In this document: piece after piece, positions 20,887-29,239 of the stretch
How positions within the stretch are numbered: the first letter of the stretch is position 1
Layout of the letters: the number at the start of each line of letters is the position of its first letter
Assembly (NCBI RefSeq): GCF_009391885.1
Contig: NZ_VZII01000023.1
Location: 1-64,000 of the forward strand
Direction of reading: 5' to 3'
Length of the DNA: 64,000 nt
Origin: Pseudomonas sp. MN1F
Lineage (GTDB): Bacteria; Pseudomonadota; Gammaproteobacteria; Pseudomonadales; Pseudomonadaceae
The notes under the pieces: model-generated
The model's input: only the letters and a program-made list of their open reading frames with translations
What the model was told of the DNA's origin: nothing
Database searches by the model: none
Translations under genes and position numbers: made by a program

Positions 20887-20900
20887 ATAGATTAATCTAT
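20887..20900. promoter_or_regulatory. 14-bp palindrome upstream of upp
   Basis: ATAGATTAATCTAT is a perfect palindrome in the 160-nt divergent region between upp and hpt. It could be an operator or overlap a -10 element of the upp-uraA promoter. No known regulator motif is recognised. Confidence 0.35.
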
Positions 20901-21013
20901 TCAGCCTTTGCTGTCGTGTAGTCCTTTTGCACGTTAGTCCATAAATGCTTGATCTGTGACGAGCGGATGCGTACCTTTGCCCGCTTTTCCAAAATGCACC
21001 CCTGGAGAGCGCC

Positions 21014-21571
21014 ATGTCCGCTGATCTCGAGCACATCCGTCAAGTCATGCGCGAGGCAGACTGCCTGTACCACGAAGCCGAAGTCGAAGCGGCCATCGCC
21101 AAGGTCGGCGAGCAGATCAGCAAGGACCTGCACGACACCAACCCCGTGGTGTTCTGCGTGATGAACGGCGGCCTGATCTTTGCCGGCAAACTGCTGACCC
21201 ACCTGCAGTTCCCGCTGGAGGTTTCGTACATCCATGCTACCCGTTACCGCAACCAGACCAGTGGCGGCGAGTTGTTCTGGAAGGCCAAGCCGGAAGTGTC
21301 GTTCATCGACCGTGACGTGCTGATCGTCGATGACATTCTCGACGAAGGCCACACCCTCAGCGCCATCATCGAGTTCTGCAAGCATGCCGGGGCACGCGCA
21401 GTGCACACCGCCGTGCTGATCGACAAGGACCACGACCGCAAGGCCAGCCCAGGCCTGAAGGCCAGCTATGCCGGCCTGCCGTGCATCGATCGCTATATCT
21501 TTGGTTACGGAATGGACTATAAAGGCTACTGGCGTAACGCAAACGGCATTTTCGCGGTCAAGGGACTGTAA
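21014..21571 (+). CDS. hpt: hypoxanthine-guanine phosphoribosyltransferase
   Basis: A purine salvage enzyme of 185 residues. The PRPP motif [14 protein letters not shown] is at about residues 101-114, and the N-terminal half has [16 protein letters not shown] and HATRYRNQT, typical of the Pseudomonas Hpt group that uses this divergent motif. ATG at 21014 follows GGAG. It is followed 2 nt later by a cupin gene, suggesting one transcript. Confidence 0.92.
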   Translation: MSADLEHIRQVMREADCLYHEAEVEAAIAKVGEQISKDLHDTNPVVFCVMNGGLIFAGKLLTHLQFPLEVSYIHATRYRNQTSGGELFWKAKPEVSFIDRDVLIVDDILDEGHTLSAIIEFCKHAGARAVHTAVLIDKDHDRKASPGLKASYAGLPCIDRYIFGYGMDYKGYWRNANGIFAVKGL

Positions 21572-21573
21572 TC

Positions 21574-22047
21574 ATGAGTCAGCCTGCATTCATCGACCAA
21601 ACGTTGTTTACCGGGCTGGCGCAAAAAGCCGCCGAGGCGCCACGTCTGCGGCACCATCACAACTTTCATGAGATGGATGACCCTTGCCACCGCCTGGCGA
21701 TCGGCCTGCAGCCCTCGACCTACATCGCCCCGCACCGGCACCTGAGCGACGACAAGGCGGAAACCTTGCTGGCGCTGAAAGGCCGCATCGGTCTGTTGCT
21801 GTTCGATGAGCAGGGCGCGCTGGCCAGCACGCGCATCCTCGAAGCAGGCGGCGAGTGCATGGGCGTAGACCTGCCGCCGGGCGTCTACCATGGCCTGGTG
21901 GCGCTTGAAGCCAACACCATCATGTTCGAATGCAAGGCCGGCCCTTATCGCCAGTTGGTCGAGGGTGAACACGCGCCTTGGGCGCCACGTGAAGGTGAGC
22001 CTGGCGTGGCTGAATACCAGGCCTGGATGCTCGCGCAGTTCGATTGA
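21574..22047 (+). CDS. WbuC-family cupin-fold protein
   Basis: A 157-residue single-domain cupin. The metal-binding HRH (YIAPHRHLSDDKAETL) and the conserved Glu in that stretch, plus the second His in GVYHGLV, fit the WbuC cupin metalloprotein family. Some members lie in polysaccharide clusters, but here it directly follows hpt (2-nt gap), as in other pseudomonads, where its function is unknown. Confidence 0.85.
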   Translation: MSQPAFIDQTLFTGLAQKAAEAPRLRHHHNFHEMDDPCHRLAIGLQPSTYIAPHRHLSDDKAETLLALKGRIGLLLFDEQGALASTRILEAGGECMGVDLPPGVYHGLVALEANTIMFECKAGPYRQLVEGEHAPWAPREGEPGVAEYQAWMLAQFD

Positions 22048-22099
22048 GATCTGCCATTGCCTGCATGCTAGAGTGCTCCTTCATGCCAAGGAGCCTCAC

Positions 22100-22570
22100 A
22101 TGCGTGCGATTCTTCCCCTGCTGCTGGCGGTGAGCCTGCCTCTCGCCGCCGCACCGCTGCACAGCCAGTTCCTCCCGCCCGATGACCAGGCCCTGCGCCA
22201 GGAAGCGCCGACCGGCCAGCAATTGCTGCAAGTGACCGACTACTCGGTAGTGGTGGGTGCCCAGCGCCAGTCCGACCAACAGCCGATCCCGATCACCGCT
22301 TCGCTGCAGATGCGCCTGAAGGGCAAGCCACTGAGCAAAGGCGCGACCATCAGCCAGGTGCTGCTCAATTTCGACGCGGAGGCAGGCAAAAGCCTGAAGA
22401 AGCCGGTGTACGACGAAAAGACCCGTACCCTGAGCCTCAATTACCCGGTCAGCGATTACCGGGTAGTCATGGACTTGCTGCGCAACGAGACCGTCTATGT
22501 GCAGTTCCTGACCTACGCCAACGGCCACATCTGGGCCGACCTGCACACCGGTACCGTACGTTCGCGTTGA
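22100..22570 (+). CDS. conserved exported protein of unknown function
   Basis: A 156-residue protein with a short signal peptide (MRAILPLLLAVSLPLAAA) and a soluble mature domain rich in beta-strand patterns (TDYSVVVGAQ, TASLQMRLKG, VQFLTYANGHIWADLHTG). ATG at 22100 follows AAGGAGCC. It is probably periplasmic. No domain family is recognised; similar genes lie at this place in other pseudomonads. Confidence 0.75.
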   Translation: MRAILPLLLAVSLPLAAAPLHSQFLPPDDQALRQEAPTGQQLLQVTDYSVVVGAQRQSDQQPIPITASLQMRLKGKPLSKGATISQVLLNFDAEAGKSLKKPVYDEKTRTLSLNYPVSDYRVVMDLLRNETVYVQFLTYANGHIWADLHTGTVRSR

Positions 22571-22637
22571 GGCGCGCGGCCTGTGAGGGGTAAACTGCCG
22601 GCCTTCGAAATTCCATGATGGTCAGTTGGAGCCGGCA

Positions 22638-22928
22638 ATGCGCAAAGACAAGAAGCAGGTGATTGGTGACGAAATCAGCGACGACTACATCAAGTCGTTC
22701 CTCCAGTTTGAGCCGGCCGATGGCGTGACCTCGCCTTCGCACCACAAACTGATCAAGGGCTACCGCGGCCTGCGTGTCGATGACTTCGAGCGCTTCGTGG
22801 GCTTCTTCGTCGAGGCTGGCCTGGACCTGGATGGCAAGGACGAGCACGGCAAGACCTTCGTCGAAGTGATCGCCGACCAGCGTAACGCGCCGGAGTACGT
22901 CGAGATCATCGCCAAGGCCCGCGGCTGA
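22638..22928 (+). CDS. small conserved protein of the PA4642 family
   Basis: A 96-residue soluble protein, MRKDKKQVIGDEISDDYIKS at the start, with an even mix of acidic and basic residues and no membrane segments. ATG at 22638 has GGAG 8 nt upstream; a TTG at 22626 is less likely. Its homologue in P. aeruginosa lies in the same place between the hpt area and mqo. No function is known. Confidence 0.85.
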   Translation: MRKDKKQVIGDEISDDYIKSFLQFEPADGVTSPSHHKLIKGYRGLRVDDFERFVGFFVEAGLDLDGKDEHGKTFVEVIADQRNAPEYVEIIAKARG

Positions 22929-22943
22929 TAAAGCCCAGGCACA

Positions 22944-22969
22944 AAAAAACGCCCCGAGGGGCGTTTTTT
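22944..22969. terminator. bidirectional intrinsic terminator
   Basis: AAAAAACGCCCC and GGGGCGTTTTTT form a strong stem around GA between the convergent PA4642-family gene and mqo. The A- and T-tracts serve both directions. Confidence 0.92.
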
Positions 22970-22983
22970 CGTTTCAGGCCGGC

Positions 22984-24489
22984 TTAGGCGTAATGCTTGG
23001 CCGGGCTGTCTTCCACCAGTTCCAGCGCCACATCGTTGTCGGCACTGATCTTGCGGTACAGTGCGGCGTCGGTGGCCAGGGCCTTCTCGCGAGCCGGGAA
23101 GATTTCCTTGAGCTTGGCAGCCCAGGCTCCTTTGGCCTGCTCGGGGAAGCAGCGCTCGATCAGCTCAAGCATGATCGAGACGGTTACCGAAGCACCTGGC
23201 GAGGCGCCGAGCAGTGCTGCCAGGCTGCCGTCCTGTGCCGACACCAGCTCGGTACCGAACTGCAGGATGCCGCCTTTCTTCGGGTCTTTCTTGATGATCT
23301 GCACGCGCTGGCCGGCCACTTCCAGGCGCCAGTCTTCTGCTTTGGCCTGTGGGTAGAAGCGGCGCAGGGATTCCAGGCGCTGCTCCATCGACTGCATCAC
23401 TTCACTGACCAGGTACTTGGTCAGGTCCATGTTGTCGCGGGCGACAGCCAGCATCGGGCCGATGTTGCCCATGCGCACCGACAGCGGCAGGTCCATGAGC
23501 GAGCCGTGCTTGAGGAACTTGGTGGTAAAGCCGGCATAAGGGCCGAACAGCAGCGAAGTCTTGCCGTCCACCACGCGGGTGTCCAGGTGTGGCACCGACA
23601 TCGGCGGTGCGCCGACCGCAGCCTGGCTGTACACCTTGGCCTGGTGCTGCTTGACGATTTCCGGGTTGTCGCAACGCAGCCACTGGCCGCTCACCGGGAA
23701 GCCGCCGAAGCCTTTGCTTTCCGGGATGCCGGACAGTTGCAGCAGCGGCAGGGCCGCGCCGCCAGCGCCGAGGAACACGAAACGGGCGTCGACTTCGCGG
23801 GTGCCGCCGCTGTTGACGTCCTTGATGCTCACGGTCCAGCCGCTGCCGTTACGGCGCAGGCCGACGACTTTCTTGCTGTACTTGACCTGCGCGTCCGCGC
23901 TGTCGCCCAGTACCTTGAGCAGCTTGTTGGTCAGTGCCCCGAAGTTGACGTCGGTGCCTTTGGCCACGCGGGTTGCGGCGATGTGCTGGTCGGCCGGGCG
24001 GCCTGGCATCATCAGCGGCATCCACTCCTTCATCACGCCCTTGTCTTCGGTGTATTCCATCTCGGCGAAGGCGTGGTGCTGCTTGAGCAGCTCGAAGCGC
24101 TTCTTGAGGAAGGACACACCCTTGTCACCTTCGACGTAGCTCAGGTGCGGGACCGGGTTGATGAATGCACGTGCCGAGCCGAAGGTGCTCTTCTTGCTCA
24201 GGTAAGCCCAGAACTGGCGCGAGACCTCGAACTGGGTGTTGATGTGCACGGCCTTCTTGATGTCGATGCTGCCATCGGCGGCCTGGGGCGTGTAGTTCAG
24301 CTCGCACAGGCCAGCGTGGCCGGTGCCTGCGTTGTTCCAGGGGTTGGAGCTTTCCGCGGCTCCGGAGTCCATTGCCTCGACGACCTCAAGCTTCAGGGTC
24401 GGGTCAAGCTCCTTGAGCAGTACGGCCAGGGTGGCACTCATGATGCCCGCGCCTACCAGTACCACATCAACCGATTCGTTCTGCGCCAT
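22984..24489 (-). CDS. mqo: malate:quinone oxidoreductase
   Basis: A membrane-associated FAD enzyme that oxidises malate to oxaloacetate and passes electrons to quinone, replacing or complementing malate dehydrogenase. The 501-residue product has the FAD motif [17 protein letters not shown] (residues 9-25) and [20 protein letters not shown], both diagnostic for Mqo. Family length is normal. It is transcribed alone, ending at the shared terminator. Confidence 0.96.
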   Translation of the reverse strand: MAQNESVDVVLVGAGIMSATLAVLLKELDPTLKLEVVEAMDSGAAESSNPWNNAGTGHAGLCELNYTPQAADGSIDIKKAVHINTQFEVSRQFWAYLSKKSTFGSARAFINPVPHLSYVEGDKGVSFLKKRFELLKQHHAFAEMEYTEDKGVMKEWMPLMMPGRPADQHIAATRVAKGTDVNFGALTNKLLKVLGDSADAQVKYSKKVVGLRRNGSGWTVSIKDVNSGGTREVDARFVFLGAGGAALPLLQLSGIPESKGFGGFPVSGQWLRCDNPEIVKQHQAKVYSQAAVGAPPMSVPHLDTRVVDGKTSLLFGPYAGFTTKFLKHGSLMDLPLSVRMGNIGPMLAVARDNMDLTKYLVSEVMQSMEQRLESLRRFYPQAKAEDWRLEVAGQRVQIIKKDPKKGGILQFGTELVSAQDGSLAALLGASPGASVTVSIMLELIERCFPEQAKGAWAAKLKEIFPAREKALATDAALYRKISADNDVALELVEDSPAKHYA

Positions 24490-25094
24490 TTAACGCGTCT
24501 CCACAATCTACAGCTACCTAATTGACAGCATAGGACCACTGGGGTTGCCAGGATCGCCATGTCCGACTCTTCGCAGTTCTTGCAACTTCCGCGGACACCG
24601 CCAATCAGTCTTCGGGTTCAGGTATTGAACGCCGTTTGCCACAGGTGCGGCAATTCGACTAATGGTCAAGGTGTCGTGCGTGCGCTATGGAACGACTTCA
24701 GACACTCATCCGGGATGAGCGCTTTTGCCGTCTGTTCAGGGCTGTTCGGGACACATCTGCCGCTTTTGCACATGCCAGACTGTTCATTTGCTCGCCACAC
24801 TCTCGTGAAGTTGTGAAAAACCGTTTTTTCACGCTCTTTTGGAGACGTGAACCTCAAAAGGGGACTGCGCGATGGCAACCCACAGGTTCATGCAGTGCGA
24901 AGGGCCGGAAAAGCAGGCACGACAGCCGATGCAAGACCTGAGTGGAAGGCTCTCTGTGGGCGAAGCGGGTGAAGGTGCCGGGGTCAATCGGCAAATGCGG
25001 GGCCCGATCAGGAGACGTCCTTATAATCGGGGGGAGATTATAACGATGTCGCGGGCAGAAAGGTCGTAATTCGTGGTTTTTATTGCAGCGTTTG
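24490..25094. other. long intergenic region upstream of mqo
   Basis: About 600 nt without a convincing gene. Frames of 60-85 codons exist but have no ribosome sites or plausible composition. A short inverted repeat GTGAAAAA/TTTTTCAC lies at 24813-24832 and another at 25021-25043. The mqo promoter should be in the left part. A small RNA cannot be excluded by eye. Confidence 0.5.
25021..25043. repeat. 8-bp inverted repeat with G-rich centre
   Basis: TTATAATC (25021-25028) and GATTATAA (25036-25043) flank GGGGGGA. The arms contain TATAAT-like cores on both strands, so this may be a promoter or operator. No adjacent gene start explains it. Confidence 0.35.
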
Positions 25095-25328
25095 TCAGGC
25101 CGCGAGGATGCGCTGATGCCAGCGGCGGCTTGCGCGTGCGCAAACTCGGGCTTCGGCGGGCAGTTCGCGGCCCAGCCAGGCGAGCTTGATTTCGCTTATC
25201 TGCACCCATCCACTGCCGCTTGGCGCCTGGCGGCATTGCTTGAAGGCCAGGCATTTGCCTTCGCCGTCGAGGCGGGCATAGGCATTGTGGCGCGGGCGTT
25301 GGCAGAGCAGTGTCCAGAGCGAGGCCAT
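25095..25328 (-). CDS. small conserved basic protein of unknown function
   Basis: A 77-residue protein, MASLWTLLCQRPRHNAYARL onward, ending with an Arg-rich region (CARASRRWHQRILAA). ATG at 25326-25328 has AGGAC upstream. Its composition is coherent and it lies between mqo and yajG, where pseudomonads carry a short gene of this type. It is divergent from yajG. No domain recognised. Confidence 0.65.
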   Translation of the reverse strand: MASLWTLLCQRPRHNAYARLDGEGKCLAFKQCRQAPSGSGWVQISEIKLAWLGRELPAEARVCARASRRWHQRILAA

Positions 25329-25473
25329 GACGGTGCGTCCTGTGCGTTTGGGCTTGGCGCAAGGATAAGGGCGCAGCCATGAAACGATTGTGACAAGCGG
25401 GCCGGACCGATGACTGGTCTGTGCCTGGCTGGGTATACTGTGGGCCTTTGCCGTATTTTCTGGAGAAACGCGC

Positions 25474-26058
25474 ATGTTGCAACGTCTGTTGTTCGGTTTG
25501 ATTGCCGTGGCCAGCCTCAGCCTGGTCGGTTGTGCCCACAGCCCGCAACAACTCAGCCCGCAACCCACGCTCAAGGCTCAGCTCGCACCGGTCGGTCACG
25601 GCCAGCCAGTGGTGGTCAAGGTGGTCGATGGGCGTGCTTCGCAATCCCTGGGTACCCGTGGTGGCATGTACCCCGAGACCAGCACCATCAGCGTCAGTGG
25701 CAATGATGTCGTGCCCAAGCTGCAGGCCCAGGCCGAAGCCGCTGTGCGCCTGCTCGGCTTCACCCCGACGCCGAACGCCTACAACGCACCGCAGCTGACC
25801 GTGACCCTGGCTGAGCTGAAGTACCAGTCGCCGAAGGACAACCTGTACGTGACCGAAGCCACCATCGGTGCCACCTTCCGTGCCGATGTGCAGAATGCCA
25901 GCCGCCGTTACAGCGGCCGCTACGGCGCTTCGCTGGACCAGCGTTTCGGCATGGCGCCGAACCAGGACACCAACACCCAGCTGGTGGGCGATGTGCTGAG
26001 CGATGCGCTGACCCGCCTGTTCAAGGACCCGACCATCGGTCAGGTGCTGGGCGAATAA
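25474..26058 (+). CDS. YajG-family lipoprotein
   Basis: A 194-residue envelope lipoprotein. The signal peptide ends in the lipobox SLVGC (Cys20). The mature domain (VVVKVVDGRASQSLGTRGG, LGFTPTPNAY, VGDVLSDALTRLFKDP) matches the YajG family, which is common in Gammaproteobacteria and of unknown role. ATG follows TGGAG. It ends at a strong terminator. Confidence 0.9.
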   Translation: MLQRLLFGLIAVASLSLVGCAHSPQQLSPQPTLKAQLAPVGHGQPVVVKVVDGRASQSLGTRGGMYPETSTISVSGNDVVPKLQAQAEAAVRLLGFTPTPNAYNAPQLTVTLAELKYQSPKDNLYVTEATIGATFRADVQNASRRYSGRYGASLDQRFGMAPNQDTNTQLVGDVLSDALTRLFKDPTIGQVLGE

Positions 26059-26075
26059 GCCTCAGGCTGCAAACG

Positions 26076-26112
26076 AAAAACCCGCTACCTGCGTGCCAGG
26101 TAGCGGGTTTTT
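26076..26112. terminator. intrinsic terminator after yajG
   Basis: A 16-bp stem AAAAACCCGCTACCTG / CAGGTAGCGGGTTTTT with a short loop, ending in a T-tract. It also serves the convergent small gene. Confidence 0.93.
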
Positions 26113-26128
26113 TATTGCCTGGACAGAC

Positions 26129-26335
26129 CTAGGCGGCTGCGATGTGGAAATCCAGCAAGCTGACGCCGGTACTTGCATCCACCTCGGGCAGGTCTTCGTG
26201 CATGTGCCCACCGAGCGCGCAGTAGACCAGCCACTGGCGGTCCTGGACATTGATGGCGAAACCATCGATCAATGCCTGCTGCTCATCGCTCTGAGCCACG
26301 AGATAGAGACGGTCCTGGTTTTCAGCGTGCAGCAT
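26129..26335 (-). CDS. small conserved protein of unknown function
   Basis: A 68-residue acidic protein, MLHAENQDRLYLVAQSDEQQ onward, without membrane segments. ATG at 26333-26335 has GGAG 7 nt upstream; TTG codons just before it are less likely. Coding bias looks right for this genome. It is convergent with yajG and shares the terminator. No family recognised. Confidence 0.65.
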   Translation of the reverse strand: MLHAENQDRLYLVAQSDEQQALIDGFAINVQDRQWLVYCALGGHMHEDLPEVDASTGVSLLDFHIAAA

Positions 26336-26494
26336 CAACAAGCTCCGGTACGGGAAAGGCCGATAGAGTGGCCTGCCCTGATGACGAGCATGTGACAGAT
26401 GAAATCAAGTGACACTTTGTCGCCAAGGCCGGGCGGGCGGGGCGGACTCCGGTAGAATGCCGGGCTTCGCTGTGGCTATGACCGAGGTTGCGTG

Positions 26495-26755
26495 ATGTCG
26501 TTGCAAGTGCTCTGGGGCTTTCTTTCTGCCCACCCTACCAAGCTGATCAATCTGCTGGCGCTTTTGCTCACCTGCCCAGGCGGGTTGCTGCTGCAGAGTG
26601 CCCGGCGGCGTGAGGCGATCACCCGCGAGAGTCTGGCGGTGGAAGAGGGGCCAGCGGATGCCTTCGTCCAGCGCGTGCCGCGCTACTACTACATCCTCGG
26701 GTTTTCCTGCCTGGCGATGGCCTTGCTGCTGTCCTGGTTCAGCACCTGGATTTGA
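26495..26755 (+). CDS. small two-helix membrane protein
   Basis: An 86-residue protein with membrane segments at about residues 18-34 and 66-82, joined by a charged loop (QSARRREAITRESLAVEEGP). ATG at 26495 follows GAGG; a GTG directly before is an alternative. It is conserved in pseudomonads as far as I can recall, but no function is known. Confidence 0.75.
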   Translation: MSLQVLWGFLSAHPTKLINLLALLLTCPGGLLLQSARRREAITRESLAVEEGPADAFVQRVPRYYYILGFSCLAMALLLSWFSTWI

Positions 26756-26788
26756 AATACTTGGGGCCACATGGCGGCCCCAAGCCGG

Positions 26789-27955
26789 TCAGGCGACAGG
26801 CGCCTGCTGCTTGACCTGATACTGGTTGCGCACCGGTGTTGCATACTGCAACACCAGGTAAGGCCGCTGCTCCTCGGGGCAGGCATCCAGCCGGCGCTGC
26901 CATTCTTCCCTGGCCTTGGCCAGTTCTTCGGCCGGGAACACCTTCTCGGCGCTCGGCACCTGCAGTGCCTCGTCCTTCTCGCTCCACATCGCATAGGCCA
27001 GGTAATGCACCGGGAACAGGCGGTAGCCGCCGAGGATCTGCCGGTCGGTTTCCTGTGCCAGCTGCTTGGTGTCCTCGTAGTACTCGGTCACCGGCGCGGC
27101 GAAGTGGATGTGCACCCGGCCCTTGTAGCCGGTGATGCCCTTGGCGATGCTGTTGTCGTCCTCGCCCGGTGCCTTCTTGTAGGTGCCGGTGGTGGCGCGG
27201 ATGTACAGCTCGCGGGCCTTGGCCTGGTCGCAGGGGTCGTACTCGTAGCTGATCGACACCGGGATCAGGTTCAGGCTCTGGATTACCGCGCCGAACGGCT
27301 CGTCCTTGCGGCTCATGTGGAACATCTTGAGGATCGCCGAATCGGTGCGGTCGTCACCGTCCTTGGCGCGGCCTTCGGCCTGGGCGATCCAGATCGACGT
27401 GCCGTCATTGCGGATCGAATGGTTGATGTAGGCCGAGAGCAACTGGTAGGCCGCAAGCTTTTCGCGGCGGCCACTGATCGAGCGGTGCACGATGAAGCTC
27501 TTGTTCAGGCGCATCATGTCGCTGACGAACGGCTTCTGCAGCAGGTTGTCGCCGATGGCGATACGCGGCGTTGGCAGGCCGGCGTGGTACACCGCGTAGT
27601 TGACGAAGGCCGGGTCCATGACGATGTCGCGGTGGTTGGCCAGGAACAGATAGGCCGTGCCCGACTTGAGCTGTTCGACGCCGGAGTAGGTGACGCCGTC
27701 GGTGGCACGTTCGATGGTCTGGTCGACGTAGTACTCGACTTTGTCCTGCAAGGTCGATACGCAGGTGACGCCGGCGAATTCCTTGCGCAGGCGGCGGGCA
27801 ATCAGCGGCTTGAGCAGCCAGCCGAGGGCGCCAGCGGCGCGCGGGAATTTGAAGTGGGTGAGGATATCGAGGAATGCCGGGTCGCTGAGCAGGCGCGCCA
27901 GAACGGCAGGGACCTCAGCATCGTCGTACGGTCGGATGGCATCGAATTCGCCCAT
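26789..27955 (-). CDS. PlsC/GPAT-like glycerolipid acyltransferase
   Basis: A 388-residue protein of the glycerophosphate acyltransferase superfamily, which adds acyl chains to glycerophospholipids or related lipids at the inner membrane. The catalytic block is NHRDIVMD (residues 107-114); the usual His-x4-Asp is here His108-x5-Asp114. Further family blocks are FVHRSISGRREK and IWIAQAEGRAKDG. Two adjacent ATGs (27956-27958 and 27953-27955) are possible; the second has better spacing to AAGAGAG. The substrate is uncertain. Confidence 0.83.
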   Translation of the reverse strand: MGEFDAIRPYDDAEVPAVLARLLSDPAFLDILTHFKFPRAAGALGWLLKPLIARRLRKEFAGVTCVSTLQDKVEYYVDQTIERATDGVTYSGVEQLKSGTAYLFLANHRDIVMDPAFVNYAVYHAGLPTPRIAIGDNLLQKPFVSDMMRLNKSFIVHRSISGRREKLAAYQLLSAYINHSIRNDGTSIWIAQAEGRAKDGDDRTDSAILKMFHMSRKDEPFGAVIQSLNLIPVSISYEYDPCDQAKARELYIRATTGTYKKAPGEDDNSIAKGITGYKGRVHIHFAAPVTEYYEDTKQLAQETDRQILGGYRLFPVHYLAYAMWSEKDEALQVPSAEKVFPAEELAKAREEWQRRLDACPEEQRPYLVLQYATPVRNQYQVKQQAPVA

Positions 27956-28081
27956 CATGCTCTCTTGTTGGAAACGGCTAGGGTAATAAGGTAAGGGGTC
28001 GGGCCCGAAAAACGGCTCGGGCACACGCAAGCCCTGTAAACAGACCGGCAATTATACGCACAAGTCACCCCGGAGGCCGCG

Positions 28082-28264
28082 ATGCTCGAACAAGCGTTCT
28101 ACGATTGCCCTTATTGTGGTGAAGAAGTCGAAACGACAGTGGACCTGTCCGGGGGCGACCAGGAGTACATCGAGGACTGCCAGGTGTGCTGCAAGCCTAT
28201 CCGCTTCGTGCTGCAGGTTCATGGCGATGAATGGATGCTGGATGTCTACGGTGAGAACGACTGA
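28082..28264 (+). CDS. CPXCG-motif cysteine-rich zinc-ribbon protein
   Basis: A 60-residue acidic protein with two Cys pairs, C9-PY-C12 and C33-QV-C36, which should bind one zinc. This is the CPXCG cysteine-rich family, function unknown. GGAGG precedes the ATG. The stop overlaps the next start (TGATG), so it is coupled to the DUF2007 gene. Confidence 0.9.
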   Translation: MLEQAFYDCPYCGEEVETTVDLSGGDQEYIEDCQVCCKPIRFVLQVHGDEWMLDVYGEND

Positions 28265-28524
28265 TGCGGCGGATCTATGAACCGGAAAACCTGCTGGAGG
28301 CCGAAATGCTGGTGGGCATGCTTGCCAGTGAGGGCATCGAAGTGCACCTGGCCGGTCGCGACCTGATGGGCGGCGCGGGTGAATTGCCCTTGCAGGGGCT
28401 GCTTGGGCTTGCGGTGCCCGACGAACAGGCCGAATACGCACGGCAACTGATCGACGCGTACAATGGGGCCGAGCCGCTTGCCGGCGACGAGCCGGAGAGT
28501 CATCCCGGTACCTTGATCTGCTAG
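28264..28524 (+). CDS. DUF2007 domain protein
   Basis: An 86-residue protein beginning MRRIYEPENLLEAEMLVGML, with the DUF2007 (GlnB-like ferredoxin fold) pattern: IYEPENLLEAEMLVGMLASEGIE split over helix and strand, then LLGLAVPDEQAEYARQLI. Function unknown. It overlaps the CPXCG gene by 1 nt, a pairing often seen in pseudomonads. Confidence 0.88.
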   Translation: MRRIYEPENLLEAEMLVGMLASEGIEVHLAGRDLMGGAGELPLQGLLGLAVPDEQAEYARQLIDAYNGAEPLAGDEPESHPGTLIC

Positions 28525-28539
28525 GTTCTGAAATCGCCC

Positions 28540-29160
28540 ATGTGTGGACGTTACGCCCTGTTTCGCTGGCCCCAGGCGCTGGCCAGCCTGCCGGGTTTCC
28601 CTGCCGGCCAGCCGGCCCAATGGAATATCTCGCCTGGCGCTTCGGTGCTGATCCAGCGCCAGCTCGACGGCCAGCAGCAACTGGCCAAGGCCCGCTGGGG
28701 GCTGACCCCTGCCTGGCTCACCGACCTCTCCCGCACCCCCGCACACGCCCGGGCCGAGACCTTGGCCGAGCAGCCGATGTTCCGCGAAGCGTTTCGCCAG
28801 CGCCGTTGCCTGATGCCGGCCAACGGTTTTTACGAGTGGCGCGGCACGGTGCGCAAACGGCCTTACTGGCTGACGCCCGGGGAGGGCGCATCGCTGTATT
28901 TTGCTGCCGTGTGGGAGGCCTACCCGGTGCAGGACCAGGTGTGGTTGAGCTGCGCGGTGGTGACTCAAGCCGCGATGAATCAGCGTCGGCCGCTGATTCT
29001 CGATGCTGCCGGCCAGGCTGCCTGGCTGGACCCGGACACACCGATGCCACGCTTGCACGAGCTGCTCGCCAGCCCGCCGGCGACACTGCGCGAGCGGGCC
29101 CTGGCGAACTTCGTCAATGACCCGAAACTGGACGCACCGGAGTGCCTGACACCCGCTTAG
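28540..29160 (+). CDS. SRAP-domain protein (YedK/HMCES family)
   Basis: A 206-residue protein of the family that crosslinks to abasic sites in single-stranded DNA through the N-terminal Cys2 (MCGRYA). The catalytic Glu99 (FYEW) and ARAET block (70-74) are present. Compared with E. coli YedK, the active-site Asn before ARxET is His69 and the later His of HDRRPLVL is Asn147 (NQRRPLIL): the two residues are exchanged. It may belong to a distinct subgroup; activity is inferred. Confidence 0.88.
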   Translation: MCGRYALFRWPQALASLPGFPAGQPAQWNISPGASVLIQRQLDGQQQLAKARWGLTPAWLTDLSRTPAHARAETLAEQPMFREAFRQRRCLMPANGFYEWRGTVRKRPYWLTPGEGASLYFAAVWEAYPVQDQVWLSCAVVTQAAMNQRRPLILDAAGQAAWLDPDTPMPRLHELLASPPATLRERALANFVNDPKLDAPECLTPA

Positions 29161-29239
29161 GTAAAATCTTCCCTGCGGCTATGGCGGGGTATGGGTGACT
29201 CAGCCTAGGATACGGCGCATGTAAAAAGGGAGTGTTTTC

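Noticed and set aside
24559..25069. Short open frames of 60-85 codons upstream of mqo
   Set aside because: No ribosome sites, overlapping on both strands, residue composition not protein-like.
25083..25382. A 99-codon plus-strand frame opposite the small gene at 25095-25328
   Set aside because: Minus-strand product has a better start, ribosome site and a coherent sequence.
28540..29160. Exchange of Asn and His in the SRAP protein as a sequencing error
   Set aside because: Two separate, complementary changes in good coding context are unlikely to be errors.
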